A stretch of 64,000 nucleotides of DNA, taken from contig NZ_CP103833.1 in NCBI RefSeq assembly GCF_029774155.1, positions 434,001 through 498,000 on the forward strand, given 5' to 3'. Both the position numbers and the translations under genes were made by a program. The DNA is from Actinobacillus arthritidis. Its GTDB lineage: Bacteria > Pseudomonadota > Gammaproteobacteria > Enterobacterales > Pasteurellaceae. Positions 1-9,036 of this stretch are shown one piece after another. The notes beneath the pieces were generated by a model. It saw only the letters and a list, made by a program, of their open reading frames with translations. It was not told the origin of the DNA and ran no database searches. Each line of letters starts with the position of its first letter. Position 1 is the stretch's first letter.

Positions 1-405
1 ACCACTCACGTTTGCCGTGGTAACTATAAATCTTCTTATTTATTAGAAGGTGCTTACGACCCAATCGCTGACGGTTTATTCGGTCAAACCAATTATGACG
101 GTTACTTCTTAGAATATGATGATGAGCGTTCTGGCGGTTTTGAGCCATTAAAACACTTTGCGAATAATAAAGGTCGTGTGGTGTTAGGTTTAGTGAGTTC
201 AAAATTCCCGGAATTGGAAGACAAAGAAGTGATCAAAGCACGTATTGCGGAAGCGACGAAATATGTACCGCTTGAGCAACTTTGCTTAAGTCCGCAATGT
301 GGTTTCGCTTCAACTGAAGAAGGTAATGTGATGACCGAAGCACAACAATGGGCGAAAGTACGTCACGTAGAAGAAATTGCGAAAGAAGTATGGGGCGAAG
401 ATTAA
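1..405 (+). CDS. MetE-like methionine synthase family protein (YxjG type), C-terminal part
   Basis: The reading frame is open from base 1, so the gene begins before the window; the last 134 codons are present. The fragment starts with THVCRGNY, a signature of the short cobalamin-independent methionine synthase relatives (YxjG/YxjH type), and contains LCLSPQCGFAS, where the conserved cysteine of the MetE C-terminal domain binds the catalytic zinc. Family members have a single UROD/MetE-like barrel and are thought to transfer a methyl group to homocysteine or a related thiol. The methyl donor cannot be told from this fragment. A terminator made of inverted uptake signals follows the stop. Confidence 0.85.
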   Translation, partial: TTHVCRGNYKSSYLLEGAYDPIADGLFGQTNYDGYFLEYDDERSGGFEPLKHFANNKGRVVLGLVSSKFPELEDKEVIKARIAEATKYVPLEQLCLSPQCGFASTEEGNVMTEAQQWAKVRHVEEIAKEVWGED

Positions 406-434
406 TTCTTCATTTGCGGCTTTTTAAGTAAAAA

Positions 435-470
435 TGACCGCTTGTCAGTAATTACAAGCGGTTATTTTTT
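435..470. terminator. Terminator made of inverted uptake signals
   Basis: GACCGCTTGT (436-445) pairs with ACAAGCGGTT (454-463) across an 8-base loop, followed by a run of T. It ends the MetE-like gene and faces the convergent AEC transporter gene. Confidence 0.8.
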
Positions 471-489
471 TATCTATTTTGCATAGCTT

Positions 490-1470
490 TTAAATCCAAT
501 TTAATTGGTGTAAAAGTAGTAATCCTAAACTTGCAGTAAACATTGATCCAATAGTTGTTATGCCGATTAAGTTTGTCGCTCCTGTTCCGCTTCCGCCATA
601 AGCTCGTACCATAGCATAAGTTGCCGCCGCAGTCGGTGTGCTGGCTGTAATGAATAAAATACCTAATTGCATCGGATTAAGAACAAAGAACCATTTTCCT
701 AGGATAAATAAGAAAATAGGCGTTAAGATTAAACGTGAAAATGAAGCATATATTACAACTCTATTTAATTCATTTTCTTCTGCACTTTGGCGACGGAATT
801 GACTTAAGGCTTTAAAATCTAACGTTGCACCAATACAAATTAACGCCATTGGTAAGGTGATATTTGAAAGCGATTGTGCGGTTTGCATTAGCGGCTTAGG
901 AATTGGAATTTGCAGATAATTTACGATAATCCCAAGTACAATGGCTTGAATGAGCGGATTCTTGGTTACTGCCAAGGCTAATTTAAAGGCATTAGGTTTT
1001 TGATCACTTAATGAGTTTAAAATAGTAATAACACTCAGGACATTAAATAAAATCACGAGTGATGCGGTATAAATAGAAGCACTAGCAAGCCCTGTTTCGC
1101 CATAGGCATTAATCGTTAATGCCAAGCCTAAAATTGCCGCATTAGAACGAAAAACACCTTGCGTGAAAATGCAACGATAGCCTCGTTCCCGAATATATTT
1201 GGTCGCCCACCATTCTGCAATAAAATAGAGTATTAATGTTCCGCTCAAGCCAGCAAAAATTAAGTTAAGATCTTTGGAATAATCTAACGGACTTTTTAAA
1301 ACATTTAAAAACAGCATTGTAGGGAGGGCAAAATTGAACATCACTTTTGAGGCGGTGTTACAAAAGGCATCATCTACAAATTTACGACGACGTAAAAAAA
1401 TACCCAATAGCATCAACAGAATGGTCGGTAGCATTACCCCTATACTAAATTGCAAAGATTCAAAAAACAT
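490..1470 (-). CDS. AEC family (auxin efflux carrier-like) permease
   Basis: The 326-residue protein is very hydrophobic, with about ten predicted membrane segments in two groups of five, as in the AEC (auxin efflux carrier/malonate permease) family. The N-terminal segment is followed by the basic stretch LRRRKFVDD, and the C-terminal half holds a glycine-rich, Ala/Thr-rich helix (ITASTPTAAATYAMV) typical of the family. Relatives export or import small organic acids such as malate or malonate; the substrate here cannot be predicted. The gene stands alone between two terminators made of uptake signals. Confidence 0.8.
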   Translation of the reverse strand: MFFESLQFSIGVMLPTILLMLLGIFLRRRKFVDDAFCNTASKVMFNFALPTMLFLNVLKSPLDYSKDLNLIFAGLSGTLILYFIAEWWATKYIRERGYRCIFTQGVFRSNAAILGLALTINAYGETGLASASIYTASLVILFNVLSVITILNSLSDQKPNAFKLALAVTKNPLIQAIVLGIIVNYLQIPIPKPLMQTAQSLSNITLPMALICIGATLDFKALSQFRRQSAEENELNRVVIYASFSRLILTPIFLFILGKWFFVLNPMQLGILFITASTPTAAATYAMVRAYGGSGTGATNLIGITTIGSMFTASLGLLLLHQLNWI

Positions 1471-1493
1471 AATCTAGCTCCCGAGTAAAAAAT

Positions 1494-1535
1494 AAGCGGT
1501 CAAATTTGCAAAATTTTTTACAAATTTAACCGCTT
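1494..1535 (-). terminator. Terminator after prfB
   Basis: AAGCGGTCAAATTT (1494-1507) pairs with AAATTTAACCGCTT (1522-1535), leaving one mismatch. It is an inverted pair of extended uptake signals placed directly after the prfB stop on the minus strand. Confidence 0.7.
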
Positions 1536-1539
1536 GTCA

Positions 1540-2639
1540 TTAAAGCCCCGCTTTAAGGCTGGCTTCAATAAATTTGTCTAAATCACCGTCAAGCACCGCT
1601 TGGGTATTGCGGTTTTCAACACCGGTACGTAAATCTTTAATACGTGAATCATCTAATACGTATGAACGAATTTGGTCGCCCCAACCAATGTCTGATTTAC
1701 TTTCTTCCATCGCTTGTTTTTCCGCATTCTTCTTCATCATTTCCATCTCGTATAATTTTGCTTTAAGTCGCTTCATACATTGATCTTTGTTTTGGTGTTG
1801 CGAACGACCGTTCTGACATTGCACCACAATACCGGATGGAATATGGGTAATACGTACCGCCGATTCGGTTTTATTAACGTGCTGACCACCCGCACCGGAC
1901 GCACGGTACACATCAATACGTAAATCCGCTGGATTGATCTCGATATCAATATCGTCATCGATTTCCGGATAAACGAAGGCGGCGAAGAAATGAAGTATGA
2001 CGGCGGTTATTCGAATCAAATGGCGATTTACGCACTAAACGGTGAATACCGGTTTCGGTACGCAACCAGCCGAATGCATATTCGCCGGTAATTTTAACAG
2101 TTGCCGATTTTAAACCGGCAACATCACCGTCCGATACCTCGATTAACTCGGTCTTAAAGCCTTTGCTTTCCGCCCAACGTAAATACATACGCAGTAACAT
2201 TTCCGTCCAGTCTTGCGCTTCGGTACCGCCAGAACCTGCTTGTAAATCGACATAACAATCCGCCGCATCGTGCTGACCGCTAAACATACGTTGAAACTCA
2301 AGTTTGGCTAATTTTTCTTCTAATTCGTTGGCTTCAGCTTGTGCTTCGTTAAACGTATCTTCATCTTCCGCTTCTACAGCTAATTCAATTAAGCCTTCAA
2401 CATCTTCCACACCTTGATCTAGCGTACGAATGGTATTAACCACCATTTCTAACGCAGAGCGTTCTTTTCCTAACGCTTGGGCTTTTTCCGGCGTATTCCA
2501 AATTTCCGGCTGTTCTAATTCGGCATTAACTTCTTCTAAACGCTCGACTTTGGCATCAAAGTCAAAGATACCCCCGAAGTACATTGGTACGCTCGGTTAA
2601 ATCGGCTAATTGAGTTTTAATTGGATTTAGTTCAAACAT
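1540..2639 (-). CDS. prfB: Peptide chain release factor 2 (programmed frameshift, plus a second frame break)
   Basis: RF2 reads UAA and UGA stop codons and triggers peptide release on the ribosome. The gene starts at 2639 ([17 protein letters not shown]), reads 25 codons to CTT and meets an in-frame TGA at 2562-2564. A +1 shift there continues into [11 protein letters not shown], the classic autoregulatory frameshift of prfB. The catalytic GGQ is visible in [16 protein letters not shown] second frame break near 1988-1990 is not part of normal RF2: after RRHTSF the frame must change to reach [12 protein letters not shown]2 is essential, so this net one-base change in a short T run is probably a sequencing error. 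The C-terminus, [10 protein letters not shown], matches known RF2. Confidence 0.95.
2561..2577 (-). promoter_or_regulatory. prfB: prfB programmed +1 frameshift site
   Basis: Read on the minus strand the site is TCGGGGGTATCTTTGAC: an internal Shine-Dalgarno-like GGGGG, a slippery CTT at codon 25 and an in-frame TGA followed by C. When RF2 is scarce, the slow UGA promotes slippage from CUU to UUU and RF2 is made. Confidence 0.95.
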
Positions 2640-2678
2640 TATTTTTCCCTCTGTTAAATTTAATCGAGAATTATAGCT

Positions 2679-2734
2679 CAAGCGGTCATTTTTTGGGGAG
2701 GTTTTGCAAAAAATTGCTCAAATTTAACCGCTTG
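2679..2734. repeat. Inverted pair of uptake signals in the prfB/WYL promoter region
   Basis: TCAAGCGGTC near 2679-2688 and AACCGCTTGC near 2726-2735 face each other. Both carry the A/T-rich extension with TTGCAAA seen in Actinobacillus-type uptake signals. The pair lies between two divergent genes, so it is not a useful terminator. Confidence 0.6.
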
Positions 2735-2770
2735 CCATTGTTATAATAAATAAAAACAAAGGAATAAATT

Positions 2771-3739
2771 ATGCCTAAGCGTCCCCAAAATATTCATAAT
2801 ACCCTTTTCCAATTGGAAATCTTGCGTCGTATTCCAAAGGGAAAAGGGCGTTACATTACTGCAAAGCAATTACATACTCAATTAGAAGAACTTGGTTTCG
2901 ATAAAGATATTCGTACCGTACAGAGAACATTAAATATTTTATGTGAACATTTTGATATTGAAAAAGATGATCGTGATATTCAGCATGCTTACCGTTGGAA
3001 AGAACACGCGAAAGGACTGGCAATTTCTACGTTAACTGCTCACGAATCTTTATTATTAATGTTGGCTGAGGAACATTTAAAGAATCTATTACCGGCGAAT
3101 TTAATGAAATCCCTTAAGCCGTTTTTTGATGAAGCCCGTTATCAAAAACAATTTGGTAAAGAAACGCTTGAATATAAATGGTTGGATAAAGTCAGTAGCG
3201 CACCGACCAGCCAGCCATTACTTCCTGCGAAAGTTTCTCCTGATATTTTTGAAGCAGTCAGTTCGGCATTATTTGAAAATAAATTGCTGAATGTTGAATA
3301 TCAAAATCAGCACGGTAAGAAAAATAAAGCACAAGTGATGCCACTTGCTTTGGTTCAACAAGGTGGTGCAATGTATTTGGTTGTGCAATATGAGGGTTTT
3401 GAAAATTATCGTCATCTTGCTTTACATCGTATTAAAAAAGCGACAGTTTCGACTTTCAGTTTTGAATATCCGAAAGATTTCAACCTTAAACACTATCAAG
3501 AACAGGGTAATTTCGGTTTTGGTGACGGTAGTATGGTCAAGCTGACTTTCTCTATTTCTCATTCGGCAGGTTTTCATTTAACTGAAACACCGCTTTCCAA
3601 AGATCAGCAAATTTTGCAAGAAACCGACGCGTTTTACCGAATCCAAGCCACTGTTCCTGACAATGAAATGCTGACTTGGTGGATTCGTAAATTTGGGGAG
3701 GATATTTGGGATATTGAGAGAGAAGTAATTTCAGAATAA
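2771..3739 (+). CDS. WYL-domain transcriptional regulator
   Basis: The 322-residue protein has an N-terminal winged helix-turn-helix of the DeoR type (residues about 8-65, with the recognition-helix region RTVQRTLNIL). It is followed by a WYL domain (about 185-245, GGAMYLVVQYEGFENYRHLAL) and a C-terminal WCX-like extension. WYL proteins bind a ligand, often a nucleotide or nucleic acid, and control DNA repair, phage defence or stress genes. A ribosome site AAAGGAATAAATT precedes the ATG. It is the only dedicated transcription factor near the accessory cluster. It could bind the palindromes found at 4.9-11.4 kb, but none lies in front of this gene, so that link is a guess. Confidence 0.85.
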   Translation: MPKRPQNIHNTLFQLEILRRIPKGKGRYITAKQLHTQLEELGFDKDIRTVQRTLNILCEHFDIEKDDRDIQHAYRWKEHAKGLAISTLTAHESLLLMLAEEHLKNLLPANLMKSLKPFFDEARYQKQFGKETLEYKWLDKVSSAPTSQPLLPAKVSPDIFEAVSSALFENKLLNVEYQNQHGKKNKAQVMPLALVQQGGAMYLVVQYEGFENYRHLALHRIKKATVSTFSFEYPKDFNLKHYQEQGNFGFGDGSMVKLTFSISHSAGFHLTETPLSKDQQILQETDAFYRIQATVPDNEMLTWWIRKFGEDIWDIEREVISE

Positions 3740-3752
3740 TTGAGAATAAATC

Positions 3753-3785
3753 AAGCGGTAAGATTTACAATAAATCTTACCGCTT
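3753..3785. terminator. Bidirectional terminator
   Basis: AAGCGGTAAGATTTA (3753-3767) pairs perfectly with TAAATCTTACCGCTT (3771-3785) over 15 bp with a 3-base loop. It lies between the convergent WYL and RhuM-Fic genes. Confidence 0.85.
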
Positions 3786-3789
3786 AACT

Positions 3790-4728
3790 TTAGCTTTTCA
3801 ACATATGCATTATCAATCTAATTAAGATTTCTTTCTGCTTCGGATCGGATTCGGCAACTAATAATGTCAGTGCCGCAAGCCCGGTATCATTAATAATCGG
3901 CATATTGTTTTGATTAAATAAGCGTTGATTTCTATGTAAAAAATCAATAAATAAAAAAGCACCGCTTCGTTTATTACCGTTAGCAAACGGGTGATTTTTG
4001 ACTACAAAATAGAGTAAATGTGCGCTTTTGCCTCAATGCTTGGATAAGCCGCTTCACCGAATACGGTTTGTTCAAGATTACCTAAAATAGCGGAAAGTCC
4101 GTTATAATTATTGCTTTAATTCGTGTAATGCTTGTTTAGTTTGTTCAATGGTGGGTAATTTCCCTCCGACTTGAACTTTAGGTTCGATTAGCAATCCCTC
4201 ATCATATTGTTGCAACCATAAAAACGTATGAGTATAGCGACTGACAATATCGATCAACCCCCGCCCGCTTTCAATCGTTAATTCCGAAGAGTTTGCTGTT
4301 TTTTGAATTAAGGCTAAGGCTTGTTCCAATTCATAGGCATTTTGTTGCAAACGTTTTTGATTAATGGCATAGCCTTTCGTTAAATAATCTTTTAAACGAG
4401 TGGTCGCCCAAATACGGAATTGAGTGGCGGATTTGGATTTTACACGATAGCCAACAGAAATAATGGCATCAAGATTATAGTGTTTGACTTGTCTGGTAAC
4501 TTTACGATTACCCTCCAATCGAACTACCGAGAAATCCTTGGTAGTTCGAATTTCTTCTAGTTCTTTCTCCTTAAAAATATTCTTTAAATGTAAACTGATA
4601 TTATCTGTTGAGGTTTCAAAAATCTTCGCCATTTGAGCTTGTGAAAGCCAAACTGTTTCATTTTCAAAGAGAACTTCAACTTGCATTGAGCCGTCTTCGG
4701 CTTGATAGATTTCGATTGGATTTGTCAT
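3790..4728 (-). pseudogene. RhuM/Fic (death-on-curing) family protein, frame broken twice
   Basis: The intact N-terminal reading frame (4108-4728, 206 residues) is a RhuM domain, starting MTNPIEIYQAEDGSMQVEV and containing ETVWLSQAQMAKIF. The frame breaks after LHELKQ near 4100-4110 and again near 4018-4030. Restoring frame gives a Fic domain with SAILGNLEQTVFGEAAYP and the motif HPFANGNKRSGAF, which matches HPFx(D/A)GNKR. Family members of this fused type are about 330 residues. Fic proteins transfer AMP or related groups from nucleotides to protein targets. Both breaks are single-base changes, so either strain decay or sequencing error is possible. Confidence 0.8.
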
Positions 4729-4876
4729 ATCTTTCTCCTTTTATTGACATCATTACCTTAGTGGAATATGCGGAAAAATATTTGAATAGTTTTGCTATGT
4801 AGATCGAAAATTTACAAAAATTCAGTGATTCTGCTCAGTTATTAAAGGTGTGTTATTTGAGAGGGTAATTGATATT

Positions 4877-4893
4877 GCGACATAATGTGTCAC
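4877..4893. promoter_or_regulatory. Palindromic operator copy 1 (distal, AAA+ gene)
   Basis: GCGACATAATGTGTCAC has half-sites GCGACA and TGTCAC spaced by 5 bases, one mismatch from the GCGACA-N5-TGTCGC consensus. It lies 46 bp centre to centre from the next copy. Confidence 0.75.
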
Positions 4894-4922
4894 ATATTTT
4901 GTAAGAGTGTTTTAAGTGGAAA

Positions 4923-4939
4923 GCGACATATATTGTCGT
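4923..4939. promoter_or_regulatory. Palindromic operator copy 2 (proximal, AAA+ gene)
   Basis: GCGACATATATTGTCGT is the second copy, about 49 bases before the AAA+ start codon. A TAATAT box right behind it would make a good -10 element, so a bound protein would block the promoter. Confidence 0.8.
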
Positions 4940-4987
4940 AATATTATTTATTATTACTGATGTGAAATCAGCAAAAGGAGCCGTTTT

Positions 4988-7042
4988 ATGAGTAGCGAAT
5001 ATAATTTAAATCCACCAACTGTATCCCTTTTTTCTGAAAAACTTTTACTTAAGATTTTATGTGAACATAATGGCTTTAATCGCTTTTTTCGTTCCCATGG
5101 TTGGAGTGATGATACATTAGCTTATGCGTTAGGTTTGAATAATGAATGGGATAATCAAGAAAGTATTTCGAGAGTGAAATTACTTCTACAAAAACGTTAT
5201 CAAGAAATTAAAAAATGCCCTTTCTCCGTGCCGAGTGAGTTAGAAATTGCTTATCAAAATATTAATAAATTAACGCAATATATTGAGTTGAATGAAGTTG
5301 AAAAAGCGATTTTTACGTTAGTTTTTCATTTAAAACATGAAGAGATCATTGAAAATGGATTTAATTTTTTAGGTTCGGTAAATATTACTTCTGCAATTGG
5401 CTGGATCAGTAAATTATGTTCACTAGATAAATCAGCGGTTAAATTAGCGCTTGCAAAAAATCAAAAATTAAAAACCTACGGGTTAATTGAGCAATCTCGT
5501 CATAATACTGATCTTGAAGGTTATTTAGAATGGGGAGACACATTAGATTTTGATGAATTTCTTAATGAACCGTTAACGGAAAAAAGTCTATTAGCTCGTT
5601 GCTTAATTCCGGCGTCAGAGCCACATTTGACATTAGCTGATTTTGAACATATTCAATCCATGCAACAAATTATGCTGAATTATCTCCGACAAGCGGTAGA
5701 TACGCATAAAAAAGGTGTAAATATTTTACTTCACGGCTTACCGGGAACGGGTAAAACAGAATTTGCAACTTTATTAGGTAAGTTACTTCAAATTGATACC
5801 TATATGCTACATTTCTCAGATAGCGATGGCGAAACGTTAAATGCGAAGACTCGTCTGAATAGCTGTGTATTAGCACAAAAATTATTAACGGATCGCAGTG
5901 GTATGATCATTTTTGATGAGATTGAAGATGTGTTTTCAGCTGGCTTATTTGAACGTTCAGTTGCACAATCGAATAAAGCGTGGGTAAACCATTTTTTAGA
6001 AAATAATAATGTACCTATGATTTGGATTTCAAATGATATCAATAGTATGGACAACGCCTATTTACGCCGTTTTGATATTATTTTTGAAATGCCTGATTTA
6101 CCTTATAAGCAGAAAGAACATTTAATTCGTAACTTAGCCGGAGAACAGTTATCTGAACGTTATATTCAGCATTTTGCGAAAATTCCAGCCTTATCTCCGG
6201 CAATATTAGAACGGACATTAAAAGTCGTTACCAGCCTTGAACCTAATAGTCCAGTAGCCTTTGCCGAACAGACCAGAACGCTATTCAATCAAACGTTGCA
6301 GGCACAAGGTTTTAAGAAAATCGAACCGCTTACTGAAAGCCTACAAGCAGACTATTCTTTGGATTTCGTTTCGTGTAAAGCGGATATTTATAAAATCAGT
6401 AAAGGATTAAAACAAACAAAATGCGGACGAATTTGCTGTTATGGTGTACCGGGAACAGGTAAGACTGCATGGGCAAAATGGTTGGCACAAGAGCTTGAAA
6501 TGCACTGCTTGTATTACAAGGATCTGATTTATTGGATATGTATGTAGGAGGAACGGAGCAAAAAATTGCAATGCTTTTGAACGAGCAAGAAATGAGAATA
6601 TGTTACTGATTTTAGATGAGGTGGATAGTTTTCTGTTTACTCGACAAAGCGGACAACGTAGTTGGGAGCATAGCCAAGTCAATGAAATGCTCACACAAAT
6701 TGAAAAATTTGAAGGTTTAATGGTGGTTTCAACCAATTTGCTTGATGAGCTTGATCCGGCAAAGACTTCGCCGTTTCGATTTAAAATTACAGTTTGATTA
6801 CCTCAAACCGCAAACAAAGTGTTGCATTAGCTAAAATTCAAGCGGCTAAATTTGAATTGAATTTTACAGAAAATGTTCAGCAAAAAATTGAACGACTTCC
6901 TATGTTAACACAAGGTGATTTTGCCGCTGTGGCTCGCCGTCATCGTTTTGCTCCTTTTGAAAATGAGAATGAATGGATTGATGCATTGGAAGATGAATGT
7001 CGCCTTAAACAGGGAAAAGTACCTAGAAGAATTGGTTTTTAA
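4988..7042 (+). CDS. Tandem AAA+ ATPase (frame broken four times)
   Basis: With frame restored the protein has about 684 residues. Residues 1-230 match no family I recognise. The first AAA+ module has Walker A GLPGTGKT (about 251-258), Walker B MIIFDEIED (about 306-314) and the arginine-rich segment AYLRRFD. The second has Walker A GVPGTGKT (about 486-493), Walker B LLILDEVDS and LRRFD. This resembles two-ring classical AAA remodelling enzymes. Frame breaks fall in short A runs at about 6518, 6590, 6761-6763 and 6812-6814: two lost and two gained bases, so the net length is unchanged. A ribosome site AAAGGAG precedes the ATG, and two copies of the shared palindrome lie upstream. Substrate unknown; co-regulation suggests it acts with the sirtuins and FtsZ-like proteins. 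Confidence 0.8.
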
Positions 7043-7080
7043 GTTCGTTTATTGCGATTTTTAACAGTTTATTTTTGTTA

Positions 7081-7099
7081 AGCGACATAATTTGTCGCT
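7081..7099. promoter_or_regulatory. Palindromic operator copy 3 (first sirtuin)
   Basis: AGCGACATAATTTGTCGCT is a perfect palindrome apart from its centre: AGCGACA pairs with TGTCGCT across 5 bases. It lies 35 bases before the sirtuin start, next to a TTATAA box. Confidence 0.85.
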
Positions 7100-7134
7100 G
7101 GCTTATAAAAAATGGAAATAAAACAGGAGTAAAA

Positions 7135-7965
7135 ATGAAAAACGATCTTGATTATGCGATTTCTTTGTTAGCCAAAGCAGATGGAATCTTAATTACGGCG
7201 GGTGCTGGAATGAGCACAGATTCAGGGTTACCTGATTTCCGTAGTTCAGGCGGATTATGGAATGCTTATCCGCCCTTAGAAAAATTTCATCTCTCTTTTA
7301 TGCAAATCGCAACGCCAAAAGCATACATTGAACGACCCGATTTATCTTATTGGTTTTGGGGGCATCGTTTGAATCAATATCGCCAAACACCACCACACGA
7401 GGGATATGCGATTTTAAAATCTTGGGCAGAAAAAATGCCGAATGGCTATTTTGTTTATACCAGCAATGTTGATGGTGCTTTTCAAAAGGCAGGCTTTTCA
7501 GATGAACGAGTGTATGAAATTCACGGCACAATTTTTCGTACGCAATGCTTTTATAACTGTAATGATGAAAGTTGGGTAACGGATTTTCAACCAATCACAG
7601 ATGATCAGCAATGCCGAGTATTAAATAAAACACCAATTTGTCCCCATTGTGGGGAAATGGCTCGCCAAAACGTATTAATGTTTGATGATTATTTCTTTTG
7701 TGAGAAACATTATGCACCGAAAGAAATTGCATTACAGAATTGGTTAAAGCAAGTAAATAATTTAGTGGTTGTTGAGCTCGGTGCTGGGAAAACGATTCCT
7801 ACTGTCCGTAGATTTTCAGAAAGCACCGCCAAAGCTAAAAAAGCAGGTTTTATTCGGATTAATAAGTTAGATTCGGGAGTCCCTAAAATGCATTTTTTAA
7901 GTTTAGAAATGAATATTCTCGAAGCATTAAAAACGCTTAATGCAATGTGGGAAGTAAGGCGATAG
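7135..7965 (+). CDS. SIR2-family protein with unusual active-site residues
   Basis: The 276-residue protein is a sirtuin, an NAD-dependent protein deacylase or NAD-consuming enzyme. It has the NAD loop GAGMSTDSGLPDFR (23-36), the catalytic histidine H130 in YEIHGT and four zinc-type cysteines (C138, C142, C169, C172). It departs from the norm in two places: the usual TQN(I/V)D is TSNVD (109-113), and the usual LRPxVVxFGE stretch is ARQNVLMFDD. It is therefore not a housekeeping CobB, which is encoded separately at 9037. The start at 7135 is chosen because AACAGGAGTAAAA precedes it; an upstream frame extension has no ribosome site. A strong terminator follows. Confidence 0.85.
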   Translation: MKNDLDYAISLLAKADGILITAGAGMSTDSGLPDFRSSGGLWNAYPPLEKFHLSFMQIATPKAYIERPDLSYWFWGHRLNQYRQTPPHEGYAILKSWAEKMPNGYFVYTSNVDGAFQKAGFSDERVYEIHGTIFRTQCFYNCNDESWVTDFQPITDDQQCRVLNKTPICPHCGEMARQNVLMFDDYFFCEKHYAPKEIALQNWLKQVNNLVVVELGAGKTIPTVRRFSESTAKAKKAGFIRINKLDSGVPKMHFLSLEMNILEALKTLNAMWEVRR

Positions 7966-7967
7966 AT

Positions 7968-8010
7968 AAGCGGTGAAATTTTGCAGAAAATTTGTAAAAT
8001 TTCACCGCTT
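7968..8010 (+). terminator. Terminator after the first sirtuin gene
   Basis: AAGCGGTGAAATTTT (7968-7982) pairs with AAAATTTCACCGCTT (7996-8010), an inverted pair of extended uptake signals followed by ATTTTTT. Confidence 0.85.
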
Positions 8011-8017
8011 ATTTTTT

Positions 8018-8034
8018 ATGACACAAATTGTCGC
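8018..8034. promoter_or_regulatory. Palindromic operator copy 4 (HAD-cobB unit)
   Basis: ATGACACAAATTGTCGC has half-sites TGACA and TGTCGC with the standard 5-base spacer. It lies about 45 bases before the HAD gene, just after the preceding terminator. Confidence 0.75.
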
Positions 8035-8079
8035 TTTATGGTTTATTGTATTCTTTGAAAGGAATAAAAGGAGCAAAAA

Positions 8080-9033
8080 ATGCAAAAACCAATTTTATAT
8101 ATTGATATGGATAATGTACTGGTCGATTTTAAATCAGGTATTGAACAATTATCTGATGAAATTCGACAACAATATGCAGGTCGATTAGATGAAGTGCCTA
8201 ATATTTTTTCACTCATGAAGCCAATGAATGGTGCAATAGAAGCCGTAGAACACTTAAAAGAACACTACGACATTTACGTATTATCTACTGCTCCGTGGGA
8301 AAACCCTAGTGCGTGGTCGGATAAATTAAATTGGATTAAAACTTATTTTGGTGATGTATTTTATAAACGTTTAATTTTAAGTCATCATAAAAACTTAAAT
8401 GCAGGTGAGTATTTGATTGATGATAGAACGGCAAACGGCGCTGGTTATTTTAAAGGAACGCTTTTGCAGTTCGGTAAAGAATATGCAAATTGGCAAGCTA
8501 TCACAGATTATTTATTATCAGAAGCTAAATTATATAAAAATATCGAGGTTAAGTTAGCTAAAAATTTGGCATTAATGAATCAAATTTGGTCACTACATTC
8601 AAAAGACGAAAAAGTTTTTATTTACCCAAATGGGGAACGTAATTTATCTACGGAACAAAGTAAACGTCCTGAACATTCCGCATTTAATTTATCTACATTT
8701 TTACAAGAGAAAATGGCTTGTTTACGTTATGAAATTCATACTCAAGAGGGAGTGGTTTATTGTTTAATTAATCATAAACGTTATAAAACATTTGAACAGA
8801 TTGTAAATAAGTGGCAAAAAATGTATTCACGAGAATTTATTGAATATGCTAAAGATAATACGTCATTTTTAAATTCATTAAGTTTATTTGCTGATTTTAA
8901 AAAATGTTCCTTTATTCAACTAGAAAAAGTAGAAAAATGTTTTGTGAGTTATCCTACTACTGGGCGAGGACTTGAGTATAAGCGTAAAATAGATGAGGTT
9001 ATTCAAGGTAATCTTAAAAATTTGAAGGAGTAA
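8080..9033 (+). CDS. HAD-superfamily 5'-nucleotidase-like protein with an unknown C-terminal domain
   Basis: Residues 1-150 form a HAD phosphatase of the 5'(3')-deoxyribonucleotidase type. The nucleophile loop is YIDMDNVLVDF (D9 and D11), motif II is STAPW, and the late acidic motif is IDDRTANG. Residues about 165-317 form a second domain that I do not recognise; it is Lys/Phe-rich and includes TFEQIVNKWQKMYSREF and SYPTTGRGLEYKRK. Such nucleotidases remove phosphate from nucleoside monophosphates, so a role in nucleotide or NAD-fragment metabolism next to two sirtuins is plausible but inferred. The ribosome site AAAGGAGCAAAAA decides the start. The cobB gene starts 3 bases after the stop, so the two are surely co-transcribed. 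Confidence 0.75.
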   Translation: MQKPILYIDMDNVLVDFKSGIEQLSDEIRQQYAGRLDEVPNIFSLMKPMNGAIEAVEHLKEHYDIYVLSTAPWENPSAWSDKLNWIKTYFGDVFYKRLILSHHKNLNAGEYLIDDRTANGAGYFKGTLLQFGKEYANWQAITDYLLSEAKLYKNIEVKLAKNLALMNQIWSLHSKDEKVFIYPNGERNLSTEQSKRPEHSAFNLSTFLQEKMACLRYEIHTQEGVVYCLINHKRYKTFEQIVNKWQKMYSREFIEYAKDNTSFLNSLSLFADFKKCSFIQLEKVEKCFVSYPTTGRGLEYKRKIDEVIQGNLKNLKE

Positions 9034-9036
9034 ATA

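Noticed and set aside
5670..6736. Minus-strand open frames inside the AAA+ gene
   Set aside because: They have no ribosome sites or family features and mirror the plus-strand coding sequence.
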